From: Microbacterium sp. MYb66
Lineage (GTDB): Bacteria; Actinomycetota; Actinomycetes; Actinomycetales; Microbacteriaceae
Direction of reading: 5' to 3'
Assembly: GCF_002979435.1 (NCBI RefSeq)
Contig: NZ_PCOV01000015.1
Location: forward strand, 1-47,861
DNA: 47,861 nucleotides
The notes beneath the pieces were generated by a model. The model worked only from the letters and a program-made list of their open reading frames with translations. It had not been told where the DNA came from and searched no databases. The position numbers and the translations under genes were made by a program. Position 1 is the stretch's first letter, and every line of letters starts with the position of its first letter. Positions 22,091 to 31,600 of this stretch are shown piece after piece.

Positions 22091-22528
22091 TCAGGCCGAC
22101 GCGGCGTGATCCGCCACGTGGTCCGGCCCGTTCTCGACGGCTTCGGGAGTCATGTAGAGGAAGCCGAGCGAGTTGCCGTCCGGGTCGTCGAGGTCGCGCG
22201 AGTACATGAAGCCGTAGTCCTGCACGGGCTTCGGCTCGGTCCCGCCGGCGGCCAGGCCCTTGGCGAGGATCGCGTCGACGTCGTCGCGGGAATCCCGGCT
22301 GAAGGCGACGGACACCTGGGCGACCTCGTTCGGGTCGGCGATGGGCTTGTCGGTGAACGTGGCGAAGAACTCGCGCTTGAGGACCATGAAGTAGATGTCC
22401 TCGCTCCAGACGATGCATGCGGCGTTCTCGTCGGTGAACTGCGGACTGATCTCACAGCCGAGGGCGGTGTAGAACGCCTTGGCCCGTTCGAGATCACGGG
22501 TGGGCAGGTTGACGAAGACCTTCGTCAT
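22091..22528 (-). CDS. VOC-superfamily (glyoxalase-like) protein
   Basis: A 145-residue protein with the paired beta-alpha-beta pattern of the vicinal-oxygen-chelate fold: KVFVNLPTRDLERAKAFYTALGC, then RDLDDPDGNSLGFLYM near the end. Members include glyoxalases, dioxygenases and resistance proteins; the function here is open. The ATG at 22528 has AGAGGAG at good spacing; an upstream in-frame Met lies in the promoter. It is first in an apparent operon with the HxlR regulator and the DHFR-like reductase. Confidence 0.88.
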   Translation of the reverse strand: MTKVFVNLPTRDLERAKAFYTALGCEISPQFTDENAACIVWSEDIYFMVLKREFFATFTDKPIADPNEVAQVSVAFSRDSRDDVDAILAKGLAAGGTEPKPVQDYGFMYSRDLDDPDGNSLGFLYMTPEAVENGPDHVADHAASA

Positions 22529-22603
22529 GACGACTCCTCTGTCGATGCCTGGGCTCATCGGTCGGTGGGCCCTCACCCTTAGCTTGCAAAAAACAACTCT
22601 GCT

Positions 22604-22609
22604 TGTCAA
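22604..22609 (-). promoter_or_regulatory. -35 box TTGACA of the VOC-HxlR operon
   Basis: A consensus TTGACA on the minus strand, in an AT-rich patch (about 22582-22618) with two GCTTG repeats and a CTTG-N7-CAAG inverted repeat. The matching -10 is poor, which suits an activator- or repressor-controlled promoter with HxlR binding here. Confidence 0.5.
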
Positions 22610-22664
22610 TAGCAAGTTCGATCCGATCCGCCGCACGGGGGATGCCTTCGCCCCCGCCCCGCCC

Positions 22665-22670
22665 TACGGT
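22665..22670 (+). promoter_or_regulatory. -10 box TACGGT, leaderless start of the histidine kinase gene
   Basis: TACGGT ends 6 bp before the ATG at 22677. The intervening GGAGGG touches the start codon and is too close to serve as a normal ribosome-binding site. Confidence 0.5.
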
Positions 22671-22676
22671 GGAGGG

Positions 22677-23939
22677 ATGCCCGCCGCACCGTTCACCCGC
22701 ACGCCGACCGAGCGTGAGCGACGAAGCGACATCCTGCTCGCGGTCATCCTGTTCGTCGGGGCCGTGCTGAGCGCAGGCCTGTCCTCGATCGCCGAGATCT
22801 ACGGCGACGAGCAGGCACCGCTCTGGACCGCCCTCGTGTACGCGGCGGTCGTCACCGCCCCCCTGGCGGTCCGCCGCCGCTGGCCCGGCACGGTCGCCAT
22901 CATCGTGGTGGCGGCGTACTTCACCGCGGTGACGATCCGCATCCCGGAGATCTACGTCGGCAACATCGCGATGTTCATCGCCATCTACACGGCCGGCGCC
23001 TGGATGAACAACCGTCGGCGCGCGGTCATCGTGCGCGTCGGGATCATCGTGAGCATGTTCGTGTGGCTGCTGATCACGATGTACCGCGACGCGATCCGCG
23101 AAGCCGACAAGGCGGATGTCATCGCCGGGGCCATGTCCCCCTACGTCGCCTTCATGCTCATCCAGCTGCTGTTGAACGTGCTCTACTTCGGCGGGGCCTA
23201 CTACTTCGGCGAGCGCTCCTGGGCCGCGGCGGCGCAGCTCTCGGTGCTCGAGCAGCGCACGGCGGAGCTGGAGCGCGAGCGCGAGGTCACCGCCGCCCAG
23301 GCCGTCGCTCTCGACCGGGTTCGCATCGCTCGCGAGCTTCATGACGTCGTCGCCCACCATGTGTCGGTCATGGGCGTGCAGGCGGGCGCCGCGCGCCTGG
23401 TGCTCGAGCGCGATCCCGCGGAGTCGACGCGCATCCTCACCGGCATCGAGGATTCGGCGCGCGATGCGATCCACGAGCTGCGCCAACTGCTGGAGACCCT
23501 GCGCACGCCGGGCGGAGAGACGACAGATGCCGCGTCCACGCTCGAACTCGACGACATCGCCGAACTCGCCGAGGCTTCCACCGAGGCGGGGCTGCCGACC
23601 GAGTACGCGGTGATCGGGGAGCCGGTGGCGGTGCCCTCTCTCGTCGCCGTGAACCTCTACCGGATCGCGCAGGAGTCGCTGACCAACGCCCGCCGCCACG
23701 CGGGTTCCGGCGCCACCGCCGACGTCCGCGTGCGCTACGACGACGACGGCGTGGAGGTCGAGATCGTGAACACCGGCCGCACGGTCGCCCACCTCCGTCC
23801 GGGTCTCGGGCAGCTGGGGATGCGGGAGCGCGCCGCGGCATCCGGCGGCACCCTCGAGGTGACGTCGCGCGCGCTCGGGGGCGTCCGCGTCCGCGCCCGC
23901 GTTCCGCTCCCCGCGGCGACCGGATCGAGCGTGCGATGA
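22677..23939 (+). CDS. Sensor histidine kinase, NarL/DesK type
   Basis: A 420-residue membrane kinase. About five to six hydrophobic spans occupy residues 18-180, followed by a coiled coil (LEQRTAELEREREVTAAQ). The HisKA_3 dimerisation domain has phospho-acceptor His222 in ARELHDVVAHHVSVMGVQAG. The ATPase domain has the N box AQESLTNARRHAG and the G box GLGQLGMRERAAASGG. It has no large extracellular sensor domain, so it may sense the membrane or a partner transporter. Its stop overlaps the response regulator start (ATGA). Confidence 0.93.
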   Translation: MPAAPFTRTPTERERRSDILLAVILFVGAVLSAGLSSIAEIYGDEQAPLWTALVYAAVVTAPLAVRRRWPGTVAIIVVAAYFTAVTIRIPEIYVGNIAMFIAIYTAGAWMNNRRRAVIVRVGIIVSMFVWLLITMYRDAIREADKADVIAGAMSPYVAFMLIQLLLNVLYFGGAYYFGERSWAAAAQLSVLEQRTAELEREREVTAAQAVALDRVRIARELHDVVAHHVSVMGVQAGAARLVLERDPAESTRILTGIEDSARDAIHELRQLLETLRTPGGETTDAASTLELDDIAELAEASTEAGLPTEYAVIGEPVAVPSLVAVNLYRIAQESLTNARRHAGSGATADVRVRYDDDGVEVEIVNTGRTVAHLRPGLGQLGMRERAAASGGTLEVTSRALGGVRVRARVPLPAATGSSVR

Positions 23940-24631
23940 CCGACCCGATCCGCGTCCTGCTCGTCGACGACCATGCGCTGCTGCGCGCCGGGTTCCGCAC
24001 GATCCTCGACACGCAGCCCGACATCACCGTGGTCGGCGAGGCCTCGTCCGGCGCCGAGGCGGTGGCGCAGGCATCCGCCCTCCACCCCGACGTCATCACG
24101 ATGGACGTGCAGATGCCCGACATGGACGGCATCGAGGCGACCCGTCGCATCGTCGCCGATCCTGCGGTCGGAGCCGCCATCGCGATCGTCACGACCTTCG
24201 ATCGCGACGACTACCTGCATCAGGCGCTGGAAGCCGGTGCCAGCGGCTTCCTGCTCAAGAACGCCGGCGCCGAGGACCTGATCGCCGCCGTCCGCGCTCT
24301 GGCGGCGGGCGACGGGATGCTCGCCCCCGAGGTGACGCGTCGCGTGCTGGCTCGGTTCGCCGCGACCCCCGCGTCGCCACCGGCGGCAGCGGCAGCCGTG
24401 TCGATCGGGAGCGGCACGATCCCGAGGGTCGACCTCGCCGAGCCGCTCACCGAACGCGAGGCCGAGGTGCTCACGCTGCTCGCCGATGCCCGCAGCAACG
24501 CCGAGATCGCGCGAGCCCTGTTCATCGGCGAGGCGACGGTCAAGACGCACGTCTCACGCATCCTCCAGAAGCTCGGCGCGCGCGATCGCGTGCAGGCGGT
24601 CGTGCTCGCGCACCGCATGGGCCTCGCCTAG
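23936..24631 (+). CDS. LuxR/NarL-family response regulator
   Basis: A 231-residue regulator. The receiver domain (about 5-120) has the acidic pocket VDDH, phospho-acceptor Asp57 in DVITMDVQMPDMDG, and Lys in FLLKNAGAED. A loose alanine-rich linker follows. The C-terminal LuxR HTH is LTEREAEVLTLLADARSNAEIARALFIGEATVKTHVSRIL. It is the partner of the kinase by overlap. The nearby ABC exporter is a plausible target. Confidence 0.95.
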   Translation: MTDPIRVLLVDDHALLRAGFRTILDTQPDITVVGEASSGAEAVAQASALHPDVITMDVQMPDMDGIEATRRIVADPAVGAAIAIVTTFDRDDYLHQALEAGASGFLLKNAGAEDLIAAVRALAAGDGMLAPEVTRRVLARFAATPASPPAAAAAVSIGSGTIPRVDLAEPLTEREAEVLTLLADARSNAEIARALFIGEATVKTHVSRILQKLGARDRVQAVVLAHRMGLA

Positions 24632-24642
24632 AGCGGGCCGGC

Positions 24643-25323
24643 GTGATCGACTACTGGAATCACAACACGGCCTACCACCCGTGGATCCTCCGCGCCGCCT
24701 CCCGCGGTCGCACGGACGATGTCCTCGACGTCGGATGCGGGGACGGCCTGCTGCTGCAGAGGTTCGCACCGTCGTGCCTGACGGTGACGGGAGTCGAGCC
24801 CGACGCGGCAACGGCTGAGCGTGCGCGCACACGGCTCCGGAGCACGTCGAACGCCACCGTCATCCCCACCGATTTCGCGGACTTCGACGCCGACGGCCGT
24901 CGATTCGACGTCATCACCTTCGTGGCCACGCTCCACCACATGGACGCGCGATCGTCGCTGGCGAAGGCGGCGGCGCTCCTTCGACCAGGGGGATGTCTGC
25001 TGGTCGTCGGCCTCGCCGCCAATCGGACGATCGCCGACGGGCTCCTCTCCGCGCTCGCGCTGCCGTGGGTGCGGCTGGGATCGATGCTGCACCGGGAGTC
25101 CCGCGACATCGGCGTCCCCACCGCCCCCGCGGAGCTGAGCGTGGCCGACATCCGCGCCCTCGCCGGAGAGCTGCTCCCCGGCGCCCGCCTCAGGCGCGGT
25201 CTTTACTATCGCTACCTGCTGTCCTGGACAAAACCGACCACCGAGTCGGAGGGCACCGAGCCGGAGGGCACCGAGCCGGAGGGCACCGAGCCGGAGGGCA
25301 CGGTCGCCGACGCTCCGCGATAG
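24643..25323 (+). CDS. Class I SAM-dependent methyltransferase with a repeat tail
   Basis: A 226-residue methyltransferase. Motif I is VLDVGCGDGLLL, then TGVEPDAAT, TFVATLHHMD and LLRPGGCLLVVGL. The substrate is unknown. The C-terminus carries a pentapeptide repeat (EGTEP three times plus a partial copy) encoded by an exact 15-bp tandem repeat, outside the catalytic fold. The start is GTG 24643, 11 bp after the response regulator stop, so it is probably co-transcribed. Its TAG stop is part of the -10 box of the next gene. Confidence 0.9.
   Translation: MIDYWNHNTAYHPWILRAASRGRTDDVLDVGCGDGLLLQRFAPSCLTVTGVEPDAATAERARTRLRSTSNATVIPTDFADFDADGRRFDVITFVATLHHMDARSSLAKAAALLRPGGCLLVVGLAANRTIADGLLSALALPWVRLGSMLHRESRDIGVPTAPAELSVADIRALAGELLPGARLRRGLYYRYLLSWTKPTTESEGTEPEGTEPEGTEPEGTVADAPR
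25249..25302 (+). repeat. 15-bp in-frame tandem repeat, 3.6 units, in the methyltransferase tail
   Basis: GAGGGCACCGAGCCG is repeated exactly at 25249, 25264 and 25279, with a 9-bp partial unit at 25294 and a degenerate partial unit just before (25240-25248). It encodes EGTEP units. Confidence 0.92.
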
Positions 25324-25326
25324 CCT
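25321..25326 (+). promoter_or_regulatory. -10 box TAGCCT, leaderless start of the BenE-like gene
   Basis: TAGCCT ends 7 bp before the ATG at 25334 and begins with the TAG stop of the methyltransferase gene. Confidence 0.5.
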
Positions 25327-25333
25327 CGGAGCC

Positions 25334-26506
25334 ATGCCCGAAGCAGCGTCCCTGTCCCGCCCGATCCTGGCGGGGGTCGTGACCGCGCTGGTGGGATTCA
25401 CGAGCTCGTTCGCGGTCGTGCTGACGGGTCTGGATGCCGTCGGGGCGGATGCGGCGCAGGCGGCGAGCGGGCTCCTCGCCGTCAGCCTGACGATGGGCCT
25501 CGCGTGCGTCGTGCTCGCGTGGCGGTACCGGATGCCGATCACCGTCGCCTGGTCCACGCCCGGAGCGGCCCTGCTCGTGGCGACGGGCACCGTGGAGGGC
25601 GGCTGGCCCGCGGCGGTCGGGGCGTTCCTCGTGACGGCCGCGCTCATCCTGCTCACGGCCCTGTGGCCGGCATTGGGCGCCCTGATCGCGCGCATCCCGC
25701 CGTCGATCGCGCAGGCGATGCTCGCCGGCGTGCTGCTGCCGCTGTGTCTCGCCCCGATCACGGGCATCGTCGCGAATCCCTGGGGCGTGGTACCGGTCGT
25801 GCTCACCTGGCTGGTGTTCGCGCGCCTCGCGCCGCGCTGGGCGGTGCCCCTCGCTTTCGTCGCAGCGGCCGTGGTCGTCGCGGTGTCGCTGATCGGTGCA
25901 GGCACGCCGTTCGACCCTGCGCTGCTTCTGCCGCGGCTCGAGTTCACGGCGCCGACGTTCACGGTCGGCGCGCTCATCGGGCTCGCGCTGCCGCTGTTCA
26001 TCGTGACGATGGCCTCCCAGAACGTCCCGGGCATCGCGATCATGCGCAGCTTCGGGTACGAGGTGCCCTGGCGTCCGGCGATGCTCGTCACCGGGCTCGG
26101 CACCGCGCTCGGAGCGACCGCGGGCGGCCACGCCATCAACCTCGCCGCGATCAGCGCCGCGCTCGCCGCATCGCCGGATGCCGACCCCGATCCGAAGCGG
26201 CGCTGGGTGGCCGGCGTCTCCACCGGAGCGTCGTACCTCGTGCTGGGCGGGTTCTCGGCCGCCTTCGCCGCGCTCGTGCTGCTCGCGCCCGCCGCCGTGA
26301 TCCCCGCGGTCGCCGGCCTCGCCCTGTTCGCCGCGTTCGGCGCGTCGGTGCAGCAGGCGATCGACGACCCGGGCGAGCGGATCCCCGCTGTCGTGACCTT
26401 CCTGGTGGCGGCATCCGGGGTCGCGCTGCTCGGGATCAGCGCGGCGTTCTGGGCGCTCGTCGCCGGGCTCGTGGTGCGCACGGTGCTGCACGCCGGACGC
26501 CGCTGA
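25334..26506 (+). CDS. BenE-family transporter (benzoate:H+ symporter-like)
   Basis: A 390-residue membrane protein with about 11-12 hydrophobic spans and very short loops. Family segments include AGVVTALVGFTSSFAVVL at the N-terminus, PITVAWSTPGAALL, and the central MASQNVPGIAIMRSFGYEVPW followed by ALGATAGGHAINLAAISAAL. BenE imports benzoate in Acinetobacter. No aromatic degradation genes are nearby, so the substrate here is uncertain. Confidence 0.9.
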   Translation: MPEAASLSRPILAGVVTALVGFTSSFAVVLTGLDAVGADAAQAASGLLAVSLTMGLACVVLAWRYRMPITVAWSTPGAALLVATGTVEGGWPAAVGAFLVTAALILLTALWPALGALIARIPPSIAQAMLAGVLLPLCLAPITGIVANPWGVVPVVLTWLVFARLAPRWAVPLAFVAAAVVVAVSLIGAGTPFDPALLLPRLEFTAPTFTVGALIGLALPLFIVTMASQNVPGIAIMRSFGYEVPWRPAMLVTGLGTALGATAGGHAINLAAISAALAASPDADPDPKRRWVAGVSTGASYLVLGGFSAAFAALVLLAPAAVIPAVAGLALFAAFGASVQQAIDDPGERIPAVVTFLVAASGVALLGISAAFWALVAGLVVRTVLHAGRR

Positions 26507-26578
26507 ACCCGGCATCCACCCGACGGCTGATCCCGGGGAGTCCGCCGTGCGGGGGATGCCCCCGACACCTGCGCTCCG

Positions 26579-26584
26579 TAACGT
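26579..26584 (+). promoter_or_regulatory. -10 box TAACGT, leaderless start of the NatA-like gene
   Basis: TAACGT ends 7 bp before the ATG at 26592. It supports this ATG over the upstream in-frame ATGs at 26547 and 26556. Confidence 0.5.
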
Positions 26585-26591
26585 GAGGGGC

Positions 26592-27488
26592 ATGACGACA
26601 GGAATGCTCGAACTCTCCGGCATCACCAAGAGCTACGGCTCTCGGCGCGTGCTCGACGACGTGTCCTTCACGGTCGCCCCCGGGCGCCTGACGGGGTTCG
26701 TCGGCGGCAACGGCGCCGGCAAGACCACGACCATGCGGATCGTCCTCGGGCTGCTGTCCTCCGACGGCGGCAGCGTCGACCTCGACGGGGCACCGCTCAC
26801 CGCCGAGGACCGCCGCCGCTTCGGGTACATGCCCGAGGAGCGCGGTCTCTACCCGAAGATGAAGGTGCTCGAGCAGATCGTGTACCTCGCCCGACTGCAC
26901 GGTTTCGGCAAGCAGGATGCCGCGGAGCGGGCGACCGCGCTGCTCACCGAGCTCGGTCTCGGCGAGCGGCTGAACGACACGATCGAGTCGCTGTCGCTCG
27001 GCAACCAGCAGCGGGCGCAGATCGCCGCCTCGCTCGTGCACGACCCCGAGGTGCTCATCCTCGACGAGCCGTTCTCCGGTCTCGACCCGCTCGCGGTCGA
27101 CGTGGTCGCCGGCGTCCTGCAGTCCAGCGCCGCGAAGGGCGCCTCCATCCTGTTCTCCTCCCATCAGCTCGACGTGGTCGAGCGCCTGTGCGACGACCTC
27201 GTCATCCTCGCCGGCGGCACGATCCGTGCTGCCGGCTCCCGGGATGCGCTGCGTGCCGAGCACGCTCGCGACCGCTACGAGCTGGTCTCGGCCGGAGACG
27301 CCGGGTGGCTGCGCACCGAGCCCGGTGTGACGGTCGTCGACTTCGAGGGCGGCTACGCGCTGTTCGACGCGGACGGCCCCGAGACGGCGCAGCGCGTGCT
27401 GCAGTCCGCGGTCGCACGCGGCGACGTCGCGAGCTTCGCGCCGAAGCATCCGTCCCTCGCCCAGATCTTCAAGGAGGTCATCCAGTGA
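26592..27488 (+). CDS. ABC exporter ATPase (NatA/YhaQ-like)
   Basis: A 298-residue ATPase. Walker A is GGNGAGKTTT (about 38-47), the signature is the variant LSLGNQQR common in the NatA/YhaQ group, and Walker B is VLILDEPFSGLDP, followed by the H-loop SSHQ. The C-terminal domain of about 80 residues is typical of this subfamily. It overlaps the permease gene (GTGA), with which it should form the exporter. The group includes sodium and antibiotic-peptide exporters; the cargo is unknown. Confidence 0.93.
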   Translation: MTTGMLELSGITKSYGSRRVLDDVSFTVAPGRLTGFVGGNGAGKTTTMRIVLGLLSSDGGSVDLDGAPLTAEDRRRFGYMPEERGLYPKMKVLEQIVYLARLHGFGKQDAAERATALLTELGLGERLNDTIESLSLGNQQRAQIAASLVHDPEVLILDEPFSGLDPLAVDVVAGVLQSSAAKGASILFSSHQLDVVERLCDDLVILAGGTIRAAGSRDALRAEHARDRYELVSAGDAGWLRTEPGVTVVDFEGGYALFDADGPETAQRVLQSAVARGDVASFAPKHPSLAQIFKEVIQ

Positions 27489-28573
27489 GCACCCCCGCCC
27501 CCGTCCGCAGCACCAACGGCATCTGGCTCGTCGCCGAGCGCGAGATCGGATCGAAGCTGCGCAGCAAGGCCTTCCTGATCTCCACCGGCATCCTGCTGGT
27601 GCTCGCGCTCGCCGGCATCATCCTCGGCGGCTTCGCGAGCAAGAACACCGACATGACGCCGATCGCCGTGACGGCGGAGACCTCCGCCGCCGTCTCCGCC
27701 ATCCCGGGCTTCGAAGTGACCACCGTGGCCGACCAGGCCGCCGCCGAGAAGCTCGTGCGCGACGACGAGGTCGACGCCGCCGTGCTGCCGGGCGACGGGC
27801 CGTCGGGCTACACGATCATCGCGCTGCAGGATGCGCCGAGCTCCCTCGTCTCGGCACTGTCCCAGTCGCCGGACGTCGTGATCCTGGAGCCGGTCACGAC
27901 GAACCCGCTGCTGCGGTACTTCATCGCGATCGCCTTCGGCCTCGTGTTCATGATGGCCGCGGCGACGTTCGGCGGCACCATCGCGCAGAGCATCGTGGAG
28001 GAGAAGCAGACCCGCGTGGTCGAGGTGCTGCTGTCGGCGATCCCCGCGCGCACCCTCCTCGCCGGCAAGGTCATCGGCAACACCGTGCTCGCGATGGGGC
28101 AGATCCTCGCCCTCGCCGCAGTGGCCACGATCGGGCTGATCGTGACCGGTCAACGCGAGGTGCTGACCACGCTCGGAGCGCCGATCATCTGGTTCGCCGT
28201 CTTCTTCCTGTTCGGCTTCATCCTGCTGGCGGCCATGTTCGCGGCCGCCGCCTCGATGGTGTCTCGCCAAGAGGACATCGGCTCGACGACCACACCGATC
28301 ACGATGCTGATCATGGCGCCGTACATCCTGGTCATCGTCTTCAACGACAACCCGCTGGTGCTGACGATCATGTCGTACGTGCCGTTCTCGGCTCCGGTCG
28401 GCATGCCGATGCGCCTGTTCGTCGGCGAGGCGCAGTGGTGGGAGCCGCTGCTGAGCCTGGTGATCCTGCTCGCGAGCTGCGTGGCCGCGATCGCCATCGG
28501 CGCGAAGATCTACGAGAACTCGCTGCTGCGGATGGGCTCGCGGGTCAAGCTCAAGGATGCGCTGCGCGGCTGA
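27485..28573 (+). CDS. ABC exporter permease (NatB/YhaP-like, ABC2 type)
   Basis: A 362-residue permease. A first span follows the amphipathic EREIGSKLRSKAFLISTGILL. An extracytoplasmic domain of about 140 residues comes next, then five C-terminal spans with the coupling element SIVEEKQTRVVEVLLSAIPARTLLAGK. That arrangement is the ABC2_membrane_3 layout. The start is GTG at 27485, overlapping the ATPase stop. A strong bidirectional terminator follows 13 bp after the stop. Confidence 0.92.
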   Translation: MSTPAPVRSTNGIWLVAEREIGSKLRSKAFLISTGILLVLALAGIILGGFASKNTDMTPIAVTAETSAAVSAIPGFEVTTVADQAAAEKLVRDDEVDAAVLPGDGPSGYTIIALQDAPSSLVSALSQSPDVVILEPVTTNPLLRYFIAIAFGLVFMMAAATFGGTIAQSIVEEKQTRVVEVLLSAIPARTLLAGKVIGNTVLAMGQILALAAVATIGLIVTGQREVLTTLGAPIIWFAVFFLFGFILLAAMFAAAASMVSRQEDIGSTTTPITMLIMAPYILVIVFNDNPLVLTIMSYVPFSAPVGMPMRLFVGEAQWWEPLLSLVILLASCVAAIAIGAKIYENSLLRMGSRVKLKDALRG

Positions 28574-28585
28574 GACGGCGCAACC

Positions 28586-28627
28586 GAGAAGCCCCCTGCT
28601 CCGCATCGCGCGGGCAGGGGGCTTCTC
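28586..28627. terminator. Bidirectional terminator between the exporter operon and putA
   Basis: A perfect 14-bp stem (GAGAAGCCCCCTGC, 28586-28599, with 28614-28627) around a 14-nt loop. It stands between convergent genes and has AGAAG/CTTCT ends that give short pyrimidine runs on both strands. Confidence 0.85.
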
Positions 28628-28642
28628 TGCGAAGACCCCGGG

Positions 28643-31600
28643 TCAGATCACGCCGTCGGCGAGTGTCGTCGGGTTGCCGAAGCGGTGGTTGGTGATCGAC
28701 ACGGCCTGCTCGTGCAGGAACGGCAGCATCTCGACGCGGCCGGCGCCGGTCACGGCGTGCGACCAGACCGCCACATCCGGGCTCCCGCCGAGCGCCTCGT
28801 GCAGCGCCGCGACGTCGCCGCCGACGAGTCGCACGCGCTGCCAGGAGTTCGTGGCCTTGGCGTAGCGCTTGGTCCACGCGGCATCCGTCTCGTGCTTCAC
28901 GCTCACGCCGTGCGCCCGCAGGGCCTTCTCCACCCGGGAGGGCAGGGCCGGCGCCGACACGGTGAACGGGCTGCCGCTGCGCAGGGCGGCGGCGAGCACG
29001 CGGATGCCGTCGACCAGCGGCGTGTTCTCGGAGATGCGCACGTCGACCGCGACCGGGCGGTAGCGGAAGAGGTTGCGCTCGACCCCGAGTCCGGACTTGT
29101 CGCTGACCGTGCCGAACTCGTCGACCCAGGCGCGCTCATCGGATGCCGCGGCCCGCTGCAGCCACTCCGCCTCCAGCGCGTCGACCTCTCCGGCTGCGGC
29201 ATCGAAGAGCGCGTCGACGACGGGCACCACGGCCGCGCCGGGGGCCACGGCCGGGAGCGCTGCGGCCTTCCACTCCCCCAGGCCGAAGAGGTAGTTCGGA
29301 CCGCCGGCCTTCGCGCCCGCACCGACGGCCGAGCGCTTCCAGCCGCCGAACGGCTGCCGCTGCACGATCGCGCCGGTGATGCCGCGGTTCACGTACAGGT
29401 TGCCGGCCTCGACGCGGTCGAGCCAGGTGGCGACCTCGTCGGAGTCGAGCGAGTGCAGCCCCGCGGTGAGCCCGTAGTCGACGGCGTTCTGCAGGCGCAG
29501 GGCCTCGTCCAGATCCTTGGCGTGCATGACGCCGAGCACCGGTCCGAAGAACTCGGTCAGGTGGAAGTACGAGCCCTCGCGCACGCCGGTCTTCACGCCC
29601 GGCGTCCACTGCTTCCCCTCGTCGTCGAGCTTGCGCGGCTTCACGAGCCAGCGCTCCCCCTTCTCGAGCTTCGTCAGCGCCGTGAGCAGCTTGCCGTTCG
29701 CGGGCTCGATGATCGGGCCCATCTGCGTGGCGGGGTCGTCGGGCAGGCCGACGCGCATCGAGGTCACGGCATCCACCAGTTGACGCTCGAACCGCTTCGA
29801 ATCGGCGACGGATCCGACGAGGATCGCCAGCGACGCGGCGGAGCACTTCTGACCCGCGTGGCCGAAGGCGCTGCGGGCGACGTCGGCGGCGGCCAGGTCG
29901 AGGTCGGCCGAGGGAGTCACGATGATCGCGTTCTTGCCGCTGGTCTCGGCGAGGAGCGGGAGGTCGGAGCGGAACGAGCGGAACAGCTGCGCCGTCTCGT
30001 ACGCGCCTGTGAGGATCACGCGGTCCACCGCGGGGCCGGCGACCAGGCGCGTGCCGAGGTCGCGGGAGGCCAGGTCGACGAGGGCGAGCAGGTCGCGCGG
30101 CACGCCCGCCGCCCACAGCGCCTCCACCATCACGGCACCGCAGCGCTGGGTGAGCTTGGCGGGCTTGATGATCACGGCCGAGCCGGAGGCCAGACCCGCC
30201 AGCACGCCGCCGGCGGGGATGGCGACCGGGAAGTTCCACGGCGGTGTGACCACCGTGACCTTCGACGGCACGAACTCGGCGCCGGAGACGGTCTCGAGAT
30301 CCTTGGCGCGCTCGGCGTAATAGTGCGCGAAGTCGATGGCCTCGCTGATCTCGGGGTCGGACTCGGCGATGGTCTTGCCCGCTTCATGGGCCATGATCTC
30401 GATGAGCTGTCCGCGACGTGCGGCGAGCTCATCGCCGGCACGGTGCAGGACGGCGGCCCGGTCGGCGGCCGGCAGTGCGGCCCACTTCTCGGCCGCGGCG
30501 AGCGCTGCGGAGAAGATGCCGTCGAGCTCGGCATCCGTCTCGACCTTGGCGATCGCGATGGTGTCCAGGCCCAGGGTCGAGCCCACCGACCGGGCGAGGA
30601 TCTCCCGACCCCAGGTGCGGTTCGCGGCGATGGCCGGATCGGTGTCGGCTTGGTTCTCGAAGCCGGTCGTCGTGCCGGACGGCGTCTCCGCAGTGCGGTC
30701 CTGCACACGGTGAGCGGCCGGGACGAACTCCGGCTCGTCGAGCTGGAGGGCGGCGAGCGAGCGCTCGAAACGCTCCCGCTCCCGGGTGAGGAGCGTCGGG
30801 TTCGAGGCGAGCTCGAACACCGCCGACATGAAGTTCTCCGGGCTGGCGTTCTCCTCGAGGCGGCGCACCAGGTAGGCGATCGCGACGTCGAACTCGGCCG
30901 GGTTCACGACGGGCGTGTAGAGCAGCAGTCGTCCGACGTCCTTGCGGACGGCTTCGGCCTGCCCCGTCGCCATGCCGAGCAGCATCTCGTACTCGACGAG
31001 GGGATCGGCACCGGTGGGGTCGCTCACGCCGCGGGCCTGCGCGAGCAGCCAGGTGTACGCGATGTCGAACAGGTTGTGGCCCGCGATGCCGATGCGCACG
31101 GCGTCCAGTCGCTCGGGCGTCATCGCCCAGTCCAGCACCCGCTTGTAGTTGGTGTCGGAGTCCTGCTTGGTGTCGTAGGTCGCGAGCGGCCAGCCGTGGA
31201 TCGCGGCGTCGACCTCTTCCATCGCGAGGTTCGCGCCCTTCACGACGCGCACCTTGATGGGCGCTCCGCCCTTCGCGCGACGGGCGGCTGCCCACTCCTG
31301 CAGGTGCTGCATGGCGCCGAGAGCGTCGGGCAGGTACGCCTGCAGCACGATGCCGGCTTCGAGGTTCTCGAGGCCCGGCTGGTCGAGGATGCTCGTGAAG
31401 GCCGCGATCGTCAGGTCGAGGTCGCGGTACTCCTCCATGTCGAGGTTGATGAACTTGGCCTTGCCCTGTGCCCCCTTCGCCGCTCTGCTGGAGGCTTCTG
31501 CTTTGGCCGCGAGCTCGTAGAGCGGGGTGAGCTTCTCGACGACATCCGCCACGGCCTCGTCGAACGACCACATCGAGAGCTGGCTCACGACGCTGGAGAC

